Positions 36,101 through 44,939 of a DNA stretch of 64,000 nucleotides are shown in pieces. A program made the position numbers and the translations under genes. The first letter of the stretch is position 1, and each line of letters opens with the position of its first letter. Source of the DNA: Microcoleus sp036704825. GTDB lineage: Bacteria > Cyanobacteriota > Cyanobacteriia > Cyanobacteriales > Microcoleaceae. The notes beneath the pieces were generated by a model. It saw only the letters and a list, made by a program, of their open reading frames with translations, was not told where the DNA came from and searched no databases. The stretch covers positions 1 to 64,000 of the forward strand of contig JAUBSN010000022.1 of NCBI GenBank assembly GCA_036704825.1. The letters run 5' to 3'.

Positions 36101-36115
36101 CTCCCGATCTCCCAT
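33104..36115 (-). CDS. LOV-PAS-GGDEF-EAL cyclic-di-GMP enzyme
   Basis: 1003 residues from the ATG at 36115 (MGDRENQS); a TTG five codons upstream is possible. Domain order: a LOV domain (about 30-140) with GRNCRFLQG, the cysteine (Cys77) that bonds flavin on blue light; then three further PAS domains (about 150-270, 275-400, 405-525), each ending in an ITERK/ITDRK/VTERK PAC mark; GGDEF near 610 (RLGGDEF) with an RPGD inhibitory site five residues upstream; EAL near 770 (FEALVRW) with NLSGRQF, LEITES, DDFGTGYSSL and VVAEGVET intact. Both synthesis and breakdown of cyclic-di-GMP are thus possible. Blue light probably sets the balance, affecting motility or aggregation; that outcome is inference. 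No transmembrane segment seen. Confidence 0.94.
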   Translation of the reverse strand: MGDRENQSISNLGEVGSGGDRHTASEALWLRDRALAASSCGIVIADANAPDCPIIYCNPAFERMTGYCASEILGRNCRFLQGPDTDRTTVAKIREALRQGREIQIPIKNYRKDGTPFWTKLSLSPVRDNNANLTHFVGVQSDLSEPISEVQEALQQANDQLQTILAAVPGTVSWISSDLRYLGVNQHLAKLHGLRPSAFVGQDIGFLGASSDFNSFVVEFFAGDATEAVKELNVKVQTGGGESEGYYLIVAQKYDRGKAACLVGIDITERKRAEEALVLTRKAVESSSEAIGISDANGTHIYQNQAFSQLFEWDTAEEFKLAGGVPAVFADPAVAREVLDTIARGYSWFGEITNRTKSGETLQVLLRADAIKDPTGKIVGLIYIYTDITDRKRTEQELRQSEKRFRSLIENARDIIVILDEKGFCRYVSPSLERILGYPTAEVLGRSIFDLIHPDELLIVDQVFKGVMQMPRVSQGMAEYRVQHKDGSWCVLEAVATNLLNEPSVRGIVVNCHDVTERKMAEEQLLHDALHDALTELPNRALFTDRLGQAFARAQRHPSYQFAVLFLDLDRFKVINDSQGHRTGDRLLVAVARRLLTCLRPGDTVARLGGDEFVILLEEIHGVDEAIAQAKAILKTIERPLYLEGNKVLITASIGIALSTNKYQWPGDILRDADIAMYRAKALGKARYEVFTSAMHTQAVALMHLEHDLRESVEELNLNYSIVDFACGTAAENSPMSEIDRRLERPKSQLTTLKLECPFTVYYQPIVSLKTGSVIGFEALVRWLHPERGLVSPMEFIAMAEETGLITPLGLWVLNESCRQIIKWQSLNLPVGNSRLTVAVNLSGRQFAEPESIEQIKQVLLETGVDARCLKLEITESVVMEDGEAAAAMLSQLRDLGIGLCIDDFGTGYSSLSYLHKFPINILKVDRSFVSRIGETGENLEIVRAIVMLARSLGMEVVAEGVETAVQLAQMRAIGCEYGQGYFFSKPLDSEAATDLLRRSPKW

Positions 36116-36394
36116 CAGCCGAACTTTCAAGCAAACCTTTACAATTTCCGAGTTGTTTCTTACTCTAACGTTTTTCAGGACTCGCGCAACCTAAATTGTA
36201 TCTCGGCATTTAAGTAAGCTGGATTTCACGTTAGTTGTTGCTTGTATTTTCTACGCTTGCTGTTCGGCATTTAAAAAAAAGCACATCTTGACTTCCGCAG
36301 TGAAAAACCCTCTATTCTTCTCCCCCTCAGACTCTCTCCCCCTCTTCCCCTCTCCCCTTCTCCCCGCGCCCTGGCAATCACGATCCGCAGCAGC

Positions 36395-37228
36395 TTATTT
36401 AGCAGGAGTTGCAGCTTGAGAAGTCGGCGGCGCAATATTAATTAATGGCAAAGTTCCGCCTCCTCCCATTACTGTCGGAAACTGGCCATTCCATTTTTCA
36501 ATTGCTTGCTGCTGCAAAATTTCGGCTGTTAAAGTTTGCCGCTGCAAGCGTTGAGCTTCAGCTTTACCTTTAGCGCGGTTTATTTCAGCTTGAGCATCTT
36601 GGGTGGCTTTTTTAACTGTAAATTCTGCTTGTTTAGCTTCTTGTTCTGCTATTTGTTTGGATTCGATGGCTTTGCTAAATTCTGGCGAAAAGCCAAAATT
36701 TATTAACGAAACATCTCTGACGATGACGCCGTAAGGTTCCAAACGCTTTTTGAGGCTGTTGTCGATTTCTGTTTTGAGTTCGGTGCGCTTAGTGATAATT
36801 TCTTCTGCGGTTTTTTTAGAAGTTGCTGCTTTGAGAACTTCCGAAATTGCCGGACTCAGAATGCTGGTCACAATTTGTTCTTCGTCTCCCACTTGTTGAA
36901 AAACTTGATTTACTTTGGCGGGGTCAACATTCCAGTTGACTGCCAAATCTGTAGTAATGCTTTGCAAATCTTTGGATGCTGCATCTGCTTTCAAATCAGT
37001 TTTTTGTACGCGCACGCTGATAGTTTTTACAGAGGTGACGATCGGTAAAATCGGGTGAATGCCTTCATCTAAAATCACGTCTTGAACTTTCCCGAAGCGC
37101 ATCATAACGCCCCGTTCCCCTGCGCCGACGAGGGCAAAAGGTCTGAAAATTAAGGCGGCGATGATGAAGATGATGCCACCCAGGATGTAGAGAGCTAGGT
37201 TGTACTGAACACTTTGCATGGTTTTCAT
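36395..37228 (-). CDS. Prohibitin-family (SPFH/band 7) protein
   Basis: 277 residues from the ATG at 37228, with GGTGA at suitable spacing. One N-terminal membrane span (about 9-32, LALYILGGIIFIIAALIF), then the band-7 domain (GERGVMMRFGKVQDVILDEGIHPILPIV...) and a long helical region (KQIAEQEAKQAEFTVKKATQDAQAEINRAKGKAEAQ) typical of prohibitin assembly. The tail is Gly/Pro-rich. Such proteins form large rings in plasma or thylakoid membranes and often associate with FtsH protease in photosystem II repair; that link is from related cyanobacteria, not from this context. Confidence 0.95.
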   Translation of the reverse strand: MKTMQSVQYNLALYILGGIIFIIAALIFRPFALVGAGERGVMMRFGKVQDVILDEGIHPILPIVTSVKTISVRVQKTDLKADAASKDLQSITTDLAVNWNVDPAKVNQVFQQVGDEEQIVTSILSPAISEVLKAATSKKTAEEIITKRTELKTEIDNSLKKRLEPYGVIVRDVSLINFGFSPEFSKAIESKQIAEQEAKQAEFTVKKATQDAQAEINRAKGKAEAQRLQRQTLTAEILQQQAIEKWNGQFPTVMGGGGTLPLINIAPPTSQAATPAK

Positions 37229-38018
<790 letters not shown>

Positions 38019-38666
38019 ATGTTGCAGCGACACCCTTGGCCGCAGACAGTTGAAGAGGCGATCGCCATTCAAGAACAGCTTCGGTCAGAGGTAATTACCG
38101 CCAATCAACTGGACACAGTTCGCTACGTCGCAGGCGTAGATGTCGGCTACGACAGTGCAAACGACCTATCGCGGGCCGCTGTAACAGTTCTGAGTTTTCC
38201 CGACTTGCAGTTGCAGCAGCAAGCTGTAGTTCGCAGTCCTACAACTTTTCCTTACATTCCGGGTTTCCTGTCTTTTCGAGAAGTGCCGGCAGTTCTCGAA
38301 GCTTTGGAAAATATCAGTTTGAGACCAGACTTGATATTGTGCGACGGTCAAGGACTAGCCCACCCCCGCAGATTCGGTCTGGCGTGCCATTTGGGGGTGT
38401 TGACCGGGATACCCGCGATCGGAGTTGCCAAAAATCGATTTATGGGAGAACATTCAGAAGTCGGACTCGACCGGGGCAGTTGGCAACCCTTGCTGCTGGA
38501 GGGATCGACGGTAGGCGCAGCGCTGAGGACGCAAACAGGGGTAAAACCGATTTATGTTTCCATAGGTCATAAGGTAAACTTGAAAAGTGCGATCGAGTAC
38601 GTCCTGCGCTGCGCCCCAAAATATCGCTTACCAGAAACAACTCGATCGGCAGACCAACTAACATAG
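38019..38666 (+). CDS. nfi: Endonuclease V (deoxyinosine repair)
   Basis: 215 residues, full length. Cuts one base 3' of deoxyinosine in DNA. Motifs: YVAGVDVGYD with the catalytic aspartate near 43, FPYIPGFLSFREVPAVLEAL (PYIPG lesion wedge), ILCDGQGLAHPRRFGLACHLGV with the second aspartate near 110, GVAKNRF and PIYVSIGHKVNL. No partner genes are adjacent. Confidence 0.95.
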   Translation: MLQRHPWPQTVEEAIAIQEQLRSEVITANQLDTVRYVAGVDVGYDSANDLSRAAVTVLSFPDLQLQQQAVVRSPTTFPYIPGFLSFREVPAVLEALENISLRPDLILCDGQGLAHPRRFGLACHLGVLTGIPAIGVAKNRFMGEHSEVGLDRGSWQPLLLEGSTVGAALRTQTGVKPIYVSIGHKVNLKSAIEYVLRCAPKYRLPETTRSADQLT

Positions 38667-39124
38667 GGATAACTGGCAAGCGCGGAATGTCTCAAAAAAA
38701 GTAAAAAGACCAAAAAAGCATCCGTCTTTGGACTTTTAATTTTTGAGGTGGCGCGGCCAGAGTCGAAAAATCCTCTGAGTCTACTGCCAATCAGCTTTCG
38801 GTTCCATCCTTCCAGCGAACTAAAGAATGACTATACCTGAGAAAGAGGTATAAAAGTTGGGGGGGTTTATAGAATGATTGAAACACAGTAACCAGCTTAA
38901 AAAATTGGCGGCTCTAACTATAGTGCCCGGGCGTGAACTATTTTTGGTTCACAGTTGTAAATTATGCAATATTCATTCTGCGAGTTAAACCAAAAGCTTA
39001 GATTCGTTTGATGAAGTTTCATAATTTACCGTCGGATATCTCACCACTGACTGGGAGCAACCACAACAGTGGGAGGCGAAGGCGCGATCGAGCTAAAAAA
39101 TCAGAAAAAAACAAGGAGACAGTC
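38667..39124. other. Intergenic before the KGG gene
   Basis: 458 bases. A weak hairpin near 38700-38745 (AAAAGACC/GGACTTTT) may end the nfi message. The rest shows no gene. AAGGAG at 39113-39118 is the ribosome site of the KGG gene. Confidence 0.5.
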
Positions 39125-39352
39125 ATGGCTGAGAAAAGCAAACGCGGATTCGCTTCTATGGATGCAGAAAAACAGCGCGCAATTGCTAGCAAAGGCGGAA
39201 AAGCTGCACACGAGAAAGGAACTGCACACGAATTCACCCCTGAAGAAGCCAGACAAGCTGGCCAAAAAGGCGGCGAAGCTGTCAGCAGAAATCGCGAACA
39301 CATGGCTCAAATTGGTCGCGAAGGCGGTCGGAAAAGCCGCAAAAGCGAATAA
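39125..39352 (+). CDS. KGG-repeat stress protein (GsiB/Con-10-like)
   Basis: 75 residues from the ATG at 39125, fixed by AAGGAG seven bases upstream. Very hydrophilic. Three KGG-type motifs: RAIASKGGKAAHEKG, RQAGQKGGEAV and AQIGREGGRKS. This matches the family of B. subtilis GsiB and fungal Con-10, small disordered hydrophilins made under desiccation, heat or osmotic stress, thought to protect proteins. It stands alone, which suits a strongly induced stress gene. A desiccation-tolerant lifestyle would fit but is inference. Confidence 0.9.
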   Translation: MAEKSKRGFASMDAEKQRAIASKGGKAAHEKGTAHEFTPEEARQAGQKGGEAVSRNREHMAQIGREGGRKSRKSE

Positions 39353-39961
39353 GTCTCTCCAGGCCTGACCCTGGAACGAAAGATTGCACGGTGGCAGCTT
39401 GAGAGACAGCGCTAGGAAAGTGAGCGTTTGAGGAGGTGGGGCGATCGGATTTACCCAGGTAGTTCGATCGCCCAACCTCCAAAATTCGTCACTAGCGCAC
39501 CAAAGATTCGCAAAGGTGAAAAGCCCACAGGAATTAGGAAAGAGAATTAAATAACTTGCAATGCGTGATGGTTCTTGTGGGATGGGATCTTGTAGCCCGT
39601 CCAGAAAGGGCGGGCTACAAGATCCCACCACACAAATTTTTGTAAATTATTTAATTCGCGATCCTTAGTTTTTTAGCAATAGCTGGCCAATCTTGAACAG
39701 CAATTTTTTAACCAAGCTGCACTGCTGTCAATAATTTGGCGGCAAAGAAAAGCTGGCAAGCGCGGTTCAGTCTCTCGAAAAAAGCCAATACCAGCACAAA
39801 AAGCCCCGAATCGAGGGCTTTTTTGTATAGCTGCACGTAATATTTTTAGAAGTTCGATCGAGTCGGTCTCAATAATTCTAATTAAGTTTGTTGATGGCGA
39901 AGTCCGTCCTCAAAATAAATCAGTTAATATTTTTTTATATTTTTGAGCCAACCATACAATT
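39353..39961. other. Intergenic, contains one large palindrome
   Basis: 609 bases with no gene. Besides the palindrome at 39545-39656 there is AAAAAGCCC...GGGCTTTTTT at about 39798-39824 (CCCCGAATCGAGG), a probable terminator hairpin. Nothing else was seen. Confidence 0.55.
39545..39656. repeat. 112-bp imperfect palindrome, MITE-like
   Basis: Outer arms AATTAAATAACTTGCA and TGTAAATTATTTAATT; inner perfect 16-bp arms GGGATCTTGTAGCCCG (39584-39599) and CGGGCTACAAGATCCC (39611-39626) with an 11-base loop. No coding capacity. Confidence 0.85.
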
Positions 39962-40492
39962 ATGACCAACCAGCTCACTTTAGCATGGACAGAAGCTGGG
40001 GTGCGCCAAACTCAGACAATTCAAAACGGACAGCCGAGCAAAAATCCAGGAACCGTGAGGCTAGGGCGCGATCCGGCGAAGTGCGATCTAGTATTTTCGC
40101 ATCCCAGCGTATCCGGGCTGCACGTTGAAATATTTTTTAATCAGGAATTGCAGGAGTATGCAGTGCGGAATTTGCGCGAAAGCAATCCGCCCCTGGTAGA
40201 TGGAAAAATTCTCGCCCGAGGCGAAGCAAAATTGAACTCGGGAAGCCGCATCCATTTAGGCCAAGTGCAAATTGAGGTGGTGAATGTGACACAGGTGCAG
40301 GTAGCCGCACCCCAGACAGTTTTGCTGTCTGGGCCTCCCGCACCTGGTAACTTTCAGCCGACGGGACCTTCAAAATACGGTTTGCAGTGTCCCAAATGCA
40401 GCCGAATTTCGCCTTACGCCCAGTTGAATGCGGGGTGTCCGTGGTGCGGTACTTCTTTGGCGGCGGCGGCGAGTGTGGTCATCTCTCCGTAA
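39962..40492 (+). CDS. FHA-domain protein with C-terminal zinc ribbon
   Basis: 176 residues. FHA domain about 25-105: VRLGRDPAKCDLVFSHPSVSGLHVEI has the conserved Gly-Arg and Ser-x-x-His, with SNPPLVDGK in place of the usual NGT loop. A Gln/Pro linker follows, then a zinc ribbon: QCPKCSRIS and GCPWCGTSL (four cysteines). FHA domains bind phosphothreonine, so the protein likely answers to a Ser/Thr kinase. The next gene, also FHA, begins 105 bases later on the same strand, so they probably form an operon. Confidence 0.9.
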   Translation: MTNQLTLAWTEAGVRQTQTIQNGQPSKNPGTVRLGRDPAKCDLVFSHPSVSGLHVEIFFNQELQEYAVRNLRESNPPLVDGKILARGEAKLNSGSRIHLGQVQIEVVNVTQVQVAAPQTVLLSGPPAPGNFQPTGPSKYGLQCPKCSRISPYAQLNAGCPWCGTSLAAAASVVISP

Positions 40493-40597
40493 AAGTTTCA
40501 AAAATGGAAAGTCGGGCTATCGGCTACACACTCTCAACTTCAAAAATGTTTTTTTGCAGAAAACTCAAAGCCGACTGCTGATGTTTAAAAAATAATC

Positions 40598-42598
40598 ATG
40601 AATTCTCAACCATTGCGCCTGCGACTGACTTGGACTGATACAGCTACGGGGGATTGTCGATCCCCGATACTCGACTTACCCATCGCTTTGGGACGAATTT
40701 TTGAAGCTATGCCCGCCACAATCAACGGGAAACGAGTTTCTCGAATTGCCCTCAGCAGCAGTCAAGTTTCTCGCTTTCACGCAGTGATTGATACCGAAGG
40801 TAACAGTATTTTAGTTACTGACACGGGCAGCCGCAACGGTACTTTTGTTAACGGCATTCGCCAAACCCGGTGCGTGTTGGCAAACGGGGATATGCTGCAA
40901 GTTGGGCCCTACGCGATCGGTATTTCTTTTGCTGTTAATTCCCCAGAAACGCCGTCTGTCAATTCTCACATTTTCTTTAACCCCCAGACCAATGGGCCAG
41001 ACCCGCGGGGGCAGCAAATAATGTTGCAGATTCCTCAAACAGGTAGTAGGGGAGAATTTCCGCCGATCGCATTTTTGCACGCTTCTCAAGTGTCCATGCG
41101 ATCGCTCCAATCTATGGGAGTCCCTGTGACAGAAGTTGATTGGGCTGCCGTTGGCGGCGGTTTGGGCAGCTTGATGTGGGTGGATTTGCTGAGAATTTGC
41201 GGCGTGAAAACAGATCGAATAGCGGTTTTGGGCATGGAAAACCAGCCTTACGCCCGCTACCGCCGTCTGTGCCTGAATTCTCAAATTCCGCTGCGGGAAC
41301 GCCTGCGATCGAATTCTGACTCTTGTCCAGACAACATTTGGGGGTGGCCTCCCTATGCTTTGCGGGAAGCTTGGCAGGAATTGCTCAAAGGGCGTTTGGG
41401 GATCTCGTTAAAGTTAATGTGGCAGGTGTTTGCCGAACCGACTTTTGCCGAAACTTATACGCCTCGCGCGGGGAATGTGTTTGATTCTATCGACAGGGAA
41501 GTCGAGAGAATTGGGTGGAATCAGATGTTTCGCTACGGTAGAGTGCGGGGAATTCGCAAAACAGATGACGGCAGGTACGCGATCGCTTATTCTCGATCGA
41601 ATGCCGATCACCGCGACCACGCTTTTTTAATCGCCAAATACGTACACTTAGCCACCGGCTATCCCGCCATTCAATTTCTGCCCGACTTGCAAGCTTACCG
41701 CGAAACAACCCAGGATTTTGAGTCGGTTGTCAACGCTTACGAAAACCACGACAGCGTTTACGAAAAATTGGAAGCCCGGGGCGGCAGCGTGTTAATTAGA
41801 GGCCGGGGAATTGTGGCTTCGCGGGTGGTGCAGCGAATTTACGAAGCGCGGCAGCGCAACCGCAACATTCAAGTATTGCATTTGATGCGATCGCCCAAAC
41901 CCCAGGGCAACAAATTTAAACTCGCTCAGCGAAGAGTCGAAAATCACTACGAATTTCAACCTTTCAACTGGCCGAAAGCTTGCTGGGGCGGGGAACTGCG
42001 AGTAATTTTGGAAAAAGCCGCCCCCGAATTGCGCCCGCAGTTGCTCACAGACTGGGGTGGAACTACTACAGCCCAGCGCAGCGACTGGCGGCGGATTGTC
42101 AAAGAAGGTTTAAGTCAAGGATGGTATCAAATTACCTTCGGTGAAGTCGAGCGAGTCGAGCGCGACAGTCAAAACCGCACGGTGACGTACATTCAAGAGA
42201 AGGAACTCAAGGGGCAAATTAAGTTAGAAGCTGATTTTATTATTGATTCTACGGGTTTGGACGCTAAGGTAAAAACCAGTCCCCTGTTAAACGATTTGGT
42301 AGCTCAATACAATCTTCCCCTCAACGGTTTGGGCCGGCTGAGTGTTAACAACGATTTTGAAGTGCCCGAATTGCGAAACACTTCTGCTAGCAACACAGAA
42401 GGCCGGGTATATGCAGCCGGCGCGATTACTTTGGGAGGGCCTTACGCGCCCGCAGACAGCTTTTTGGGCTTGCAATACGCCGCCTTGCGATCGGTTGAAA
42501 GTCTTGCCGCCAAACGAGCGGCTGGTGTGCGGAAATTGAGCGTTTGGCGATCGTTCGTGCAGTGGTTGAAGTGGATTTTCAATAAATCTCCCGCCTAA
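40598..42598 (+). CDS. FHA domain fused to FAD/NAD(P)-type flavoprotein
   Basis: 666 residues. N-terminal FHA domain (about 20-112): LGRIF, SSQVSRFHAV (Ser58, Arg59, His61) and GSRNGTFVNG (Asn80, Gly81), so the phosphothreonine pocket looks intact. From about 155 on, a two-dinucleotide flavoprotein: AAVGGGLGSLMWVDLL (GGGLGS at 186-191) as FAD/NAD site, a middle part with HLATGYPAIQFLPDL, the second nucleotide site GGSVLIRGRGIVASRVV, and VYAAGAITLGGPYAPADSFLGLQYAALRS, the usual last FAD segment. It resembles lysine/ornithine N-hydroxylase or Baeyer-Villiger type proteins only loosely; substrate is unknown. The fusion suggests oxidoreductase activity steered by kinase signalling. Confidence 0.87.
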   Translation: MNSQPLRLRLTWTDTATGDCRSPILDLPIALGRIFEAMPATINGKRVSRIALSSSQVSRFHAVIDTEGNSILVTDTGSRNGTFVNGIRQTRCVLANGDMLQVGPYAIGISFAVNSPETPSVNSHIFFNPQTNGPDPRGQQIMLQIPQTGSRGEFPPIAFLHASQVSMRSLQSMGVPVTEVDWAAVGGGLGSLMWVDLLRICGVKTDRIAVLGMENQPYARYRRLCLNSQIPLRERLRSNSDSCPDNIWGWPPYALREAWQELLKGRLGISLKLMWQVFAEPTFAETYTPRAGNVFDSIDREVERIGWNQMFRYGRVRGIRKTDDGRYAIAYSRSNADHRDHAFLIAKYVHLATGYPAIQFLPDLQAYRETTQDFESVVNAYENHDSVYEKLEARGGSVLIRGRGIVASRVVQRIYEARQRNRNIQVLHLMRSPKPQGNKFKLAQRRVENHYEFQPFNWPKACWGGELRVILEKAAPELRPQLLTDWGGTTTAQRSDWRRIVKEGLSQGWYQITFGEVERVERDSQNRTVTYIQEKELKGQIKLEADFIIDSTGLDAKVKTSPLLNDLVAQYNLPLNGLGRLSVNNDFEVPELRNTSASNTEGRVYAAGAITLGGPYAPADSFLGLQYAALRSVESLAAKRAAGVRKLSVWRSFVQWLKWIFNKSPA

Positions 42599-42649
42599 CT
42601 TGAAGGACGAAGTTCGGCAACAAGCAATGTACGGAATTTAATTGATTTC

Positions 42650-42745
42650 AACAATTTTGCCATTCAATCTAAAATCTAAAATCTCAATTCAAAATCGAAC
42701 AATTTTGTCATTCAATCTAAAATCTAAAATCTCAATTCAAAATCG
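42650..42745. repeat. Two 48-bp tandem copies before a start codon
   Basis: Units 42650-42697 and 42698-42745 differ by about one base. Each contains ATCTAAA heptamers like those at 3241-3268. The second unit ends one base before the ATG at 42747, so the copy forms the leader of that gene. Confidence 0.9.
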
Positions 42746-42746
42746 C

Positions 42747-43175
42747 ATGACTCCCACCTTATTCGGCCGCTGGCAAACTCGGTTATTGCTATTTGCAACA
42801 GTAGGCGTTTTAGTAACACTGCCCTTTTGTCTGGGTTTAATTACCTCCCAATCAGGCTCAATTTTTTTCTGGATTTTAGGATATGTAGCGATTTTTGGCA
42901 TCGGCTGGGATGCCTTATATATATACATCCAAAAGTTTCGCTGGGATCGAGATTGGCCCGGTGTATTTCAATTGCTCGCTGGATTTTGGGAAGCACTTTT
43001 TGTGTTATTTTTAATCAAAGTTATCGGTTTGCCGGGGATACCTGCACAAGATTTTGACTTGGGAGCTTTTGCATTGCATTATAGTTTAGTGTGGCTGGCT
43101 ATTTATCTGGCATCCCAAACACTGATGCGGATTTTGTTTCCCCACTGGCGTTTCCGAGGCGGGCAATGGTTGTAA
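42747..43175 (+). CDS. Four-span membrane protein, unknown
   Basis: 142 residues from the ATG at 42747 (MTPTLFGRWQTR); the frame upstream is repeat DNA. Four hydrophobic segments at about 9-30, 34-52, 72-92 and 104-125. The loop IQKFRWDRDWPGVFQ and the end FPHWRFRGGQWL are rich in Trp/Arg. I do not recognise the family beyond a conserved cyanobacterial look. It follows the FHA-flavoprotein gene by about 150 bases and could share its message. Confidence 0.7.
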   Translation: MTPTLFGRWQTRLLLFATVGVLVTLPFCLGLITSQSGSIFFWILGYVAIFGIGWDALYIYIQKFRWDRDWPGVFQLLAGFWEALFVLFLIKVIGLPGIPAQDFDLGAFALHYSLVWLAIYLASQTLMRILFPHWRFRGGQWL

Positions 43176-43180
43176 TAATA

Positions 43181-43250
43181 CCTGTAGGGACGGTTTTTAC
43201 CAACAATAATCGCCTCAAACCCATAGTTTAATAAACCCGCCCCGGCTATT
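43181..43250. repeat. Dispersed element, copy 1
   Basis: Starts CCTGTAGGGACGG and ends AAACCCGCCCCGGCTAT. The reverse complement of 55945-56012 matches at both ends and in part of the middle (ACCAAYAATA). Copy 1 is less symmetrical, because its left arm GGGACGGTTT has decayed from GGGGCGGGTT. Confidence 0.8.
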
Positions 43251-43355
43251 CTACCAATTCCCAATTCTCTAGAGAATTTACAGTCAGGTGTACCGATACC
43301 TGGATACCCAACATAATTTATAGTAAGCTAAACTCAAAATTGCTGGCATCCTTCA

Positions 43356-44498
43356 ATGCACCGTCCTCCTTGTATTTTCTCATTTTTTTCAGGTTCTGGC
43401 TTGCTCGATCTGGGTTTTGAATTAAGCGGCTTTAATGTAGCGTATGTCAATGAAATTTTCCCACCTTTCATGCAAGCATACCGCTATTCTCGGCAGTGCC
43501 TGAATTTGCCGCAACCAGAATACGGATATTGCGAAGGAGAGGAAGCAGATGTAACTCGACTTGTAGGGGGAAAACCAGCTTTTCGCCTGCGGGAATTGAT
43601 GCAGGATGCCCGCAAGCATCACGATATTGTGGGATTTATCGCGGGGCCGCCTTGTCCTGACTTTTCTATTGGCGGCAAAAACCGGGGTCAAGAAGGAGAT
43701 AAAGGCAAACTTTCAGCTTCGTACATTGAATTGATTTGTCAGCAGCAGCCAGATTTCTTTTTATTTGAAAATGTCAAAGGTTTGTGGAGAACAAAAAAAC
43801 ATAAAGCTTTTTACGAAAAACTAAAACATCAGTTGGCTGATTCGGGATACGTTTTTGCCGAACGTTTAATTAATGCGATCGAATACGGGGTTCCGCAAGA
43901 TAGGGATAGAATTATTTTAATTGGACTTAGAAAAAACCTTGTCAAAAATCTGGGTATTTCCCTAGACGAAAAAAGCCAGATGTTAGCCGAAAGTTTATTT
44001 CCTTGGCAAGGTCAGATATTATATCCCAAATCAGAAATTTTTTCTCATCCTTGGCCTGATAGAACAGCCTTTGCAGATGATGGTTTCCTGCCTTGTCCTG
44101 ATGGCATACCCCAAGATTTAACGGTTGAATTTTGGTTCCAAAAAAATGACGTTCTCAACCATCCCAATGCCAAAGACTATTTTCAACCCAAAGCAGGCAT
44201 TAAGCGGTTTGCTTCCGTTGATGAAGGAGATGATTCAAAAAAATCTTTCAAGCGATTGCATCGGTGGCGTTATTCGCCAACAGCTTGTTACGGCAATAAC
44301 GAAGTTCACTTGCACCCTTACAAACTTCGCCGGCTTTCTGTTGCAGAAACGCTGGCTGTTCAGTCACTCCCAAAAGAGTTTGCACTGCCGGCAAAGATGA
44401 CGTTGACTAATATGTTTAAAACTGTTGGCAATGGAGTTCCTTATTTGGCTGCACAAGGTATTGCCAAAACAATTTTACAGTTTTTACAGACAAAATAA
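43356..44498 (+). CDS. DNA (cytosine-5) methyltransferase, apparently solitary
   Basis: 380 residues with the C5-methyltransferase motifs in order: I FSFFSGSGLLDLGFE; IV GPPCPDFSIGG with catalytic Cys100; VI FLFENVKGLW (ENV); VIII PQDRDRIILIGL; a target-recognition region about 205-330; IX and X (RRLSVAETLAVQSLPKEF, GNGVPYLAAQGIA). The first motif (FSGSGLLDLGFE) is not the usual FAGAGG. No restriction endonuclease or Vsr gene lies next to it; the neighbours are a membrane protein and miaB. It may be an orphan enzyme with a regulatory or protective role; its target sequence cannot be read from the protein. Confidence 0.93.
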   Translation: MHRPPCIFSFFSGSGLLDLGFELSGFNVAYVNEIFPPFMQAYRYSRQCLNLPQPEYGYCEGEEADVTRLVGGKPAFRLRELMQDARKHHDIVGFIAGPPCPDFSIGGKNRGQEGDKGKLSASYIELICQQQPDFFLFENVKGLWRTKKHKAFYEKLKHQLADSGYVFAERLINAIEYGVPQDRDRIILIGLRKNLVKNLGISLDEKSQMLAESLFPWQGQILYPKSEIFSHPWPDRTAFADDGFLPCPDGIPQDLTVEFWFQKNDVLNHPNAKDYFQPKAGIKRFASVDEGDDSKKSFKRLHRWRYSPTACYGNNEVHLHPYKLRRLSVAETLAVQSLPKEFALPAKMTLTNMFKTVGNGVPYLAAQGIAKTILQFLQTK

Positions 44499-44939
44499 AT
44501 AGAGAAATAGGCCGAAATCAACCTTAGCATCAGGACTTTCGCTGTGGTGAATAAGGGCGAGTATTTTTTGAATTCAAACTGTGGATTTTTAACCCTCACG
44601 CACTGCCAAAACTAGATTTTGGTGCGTCACGCGCGGTTTAAGATTGATTGTCAGCGGCGCAAGTTACTCGCCGCGCCTCACACACCCTACAGATTTGTGA
44701 AAGTGTTTTTTTTAAAAGACAAGATTGTATGCCTTCGCAAACTATCTTGAAAGGCATTTGCGTCGATCTGCGGTTTCCCTTATCCATCAAAGATTTATGC
44801 AATAAGTCTAATAAACAGCAGAGGGGGCTGAGAAAGAGAAAAAACGGAGAAAAAATAAAAGTTCACAAAGGGTTTAGACTTGTTATATAATAGTTGGTTA
44901 AGGTTGAAAACCTGTATTTTTTATTGCCTGCAATTCGCC
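44499..44939. other. Intergenic, no gene seen
   Basis: 441 bases between the methyltransferase and miaB. Several GCGTCAC/GCGCG-rich dispersed-repeat-like words around 44600-44690, then AT-rich DNA. Short frames have no family resemblance. Confidence 0.5.

Noticed and set aside
39798..39824. Small RNA gene near AAAAAGCCCCGAATCGAGGGC
   Set aside because: A short hairpin with T run is seen but no promoter; better taken as a terminator-like hairpin.
44648..44890. 80-codon frame before miaB
   Set aside because: No ribosome site or motif, basic random composition.
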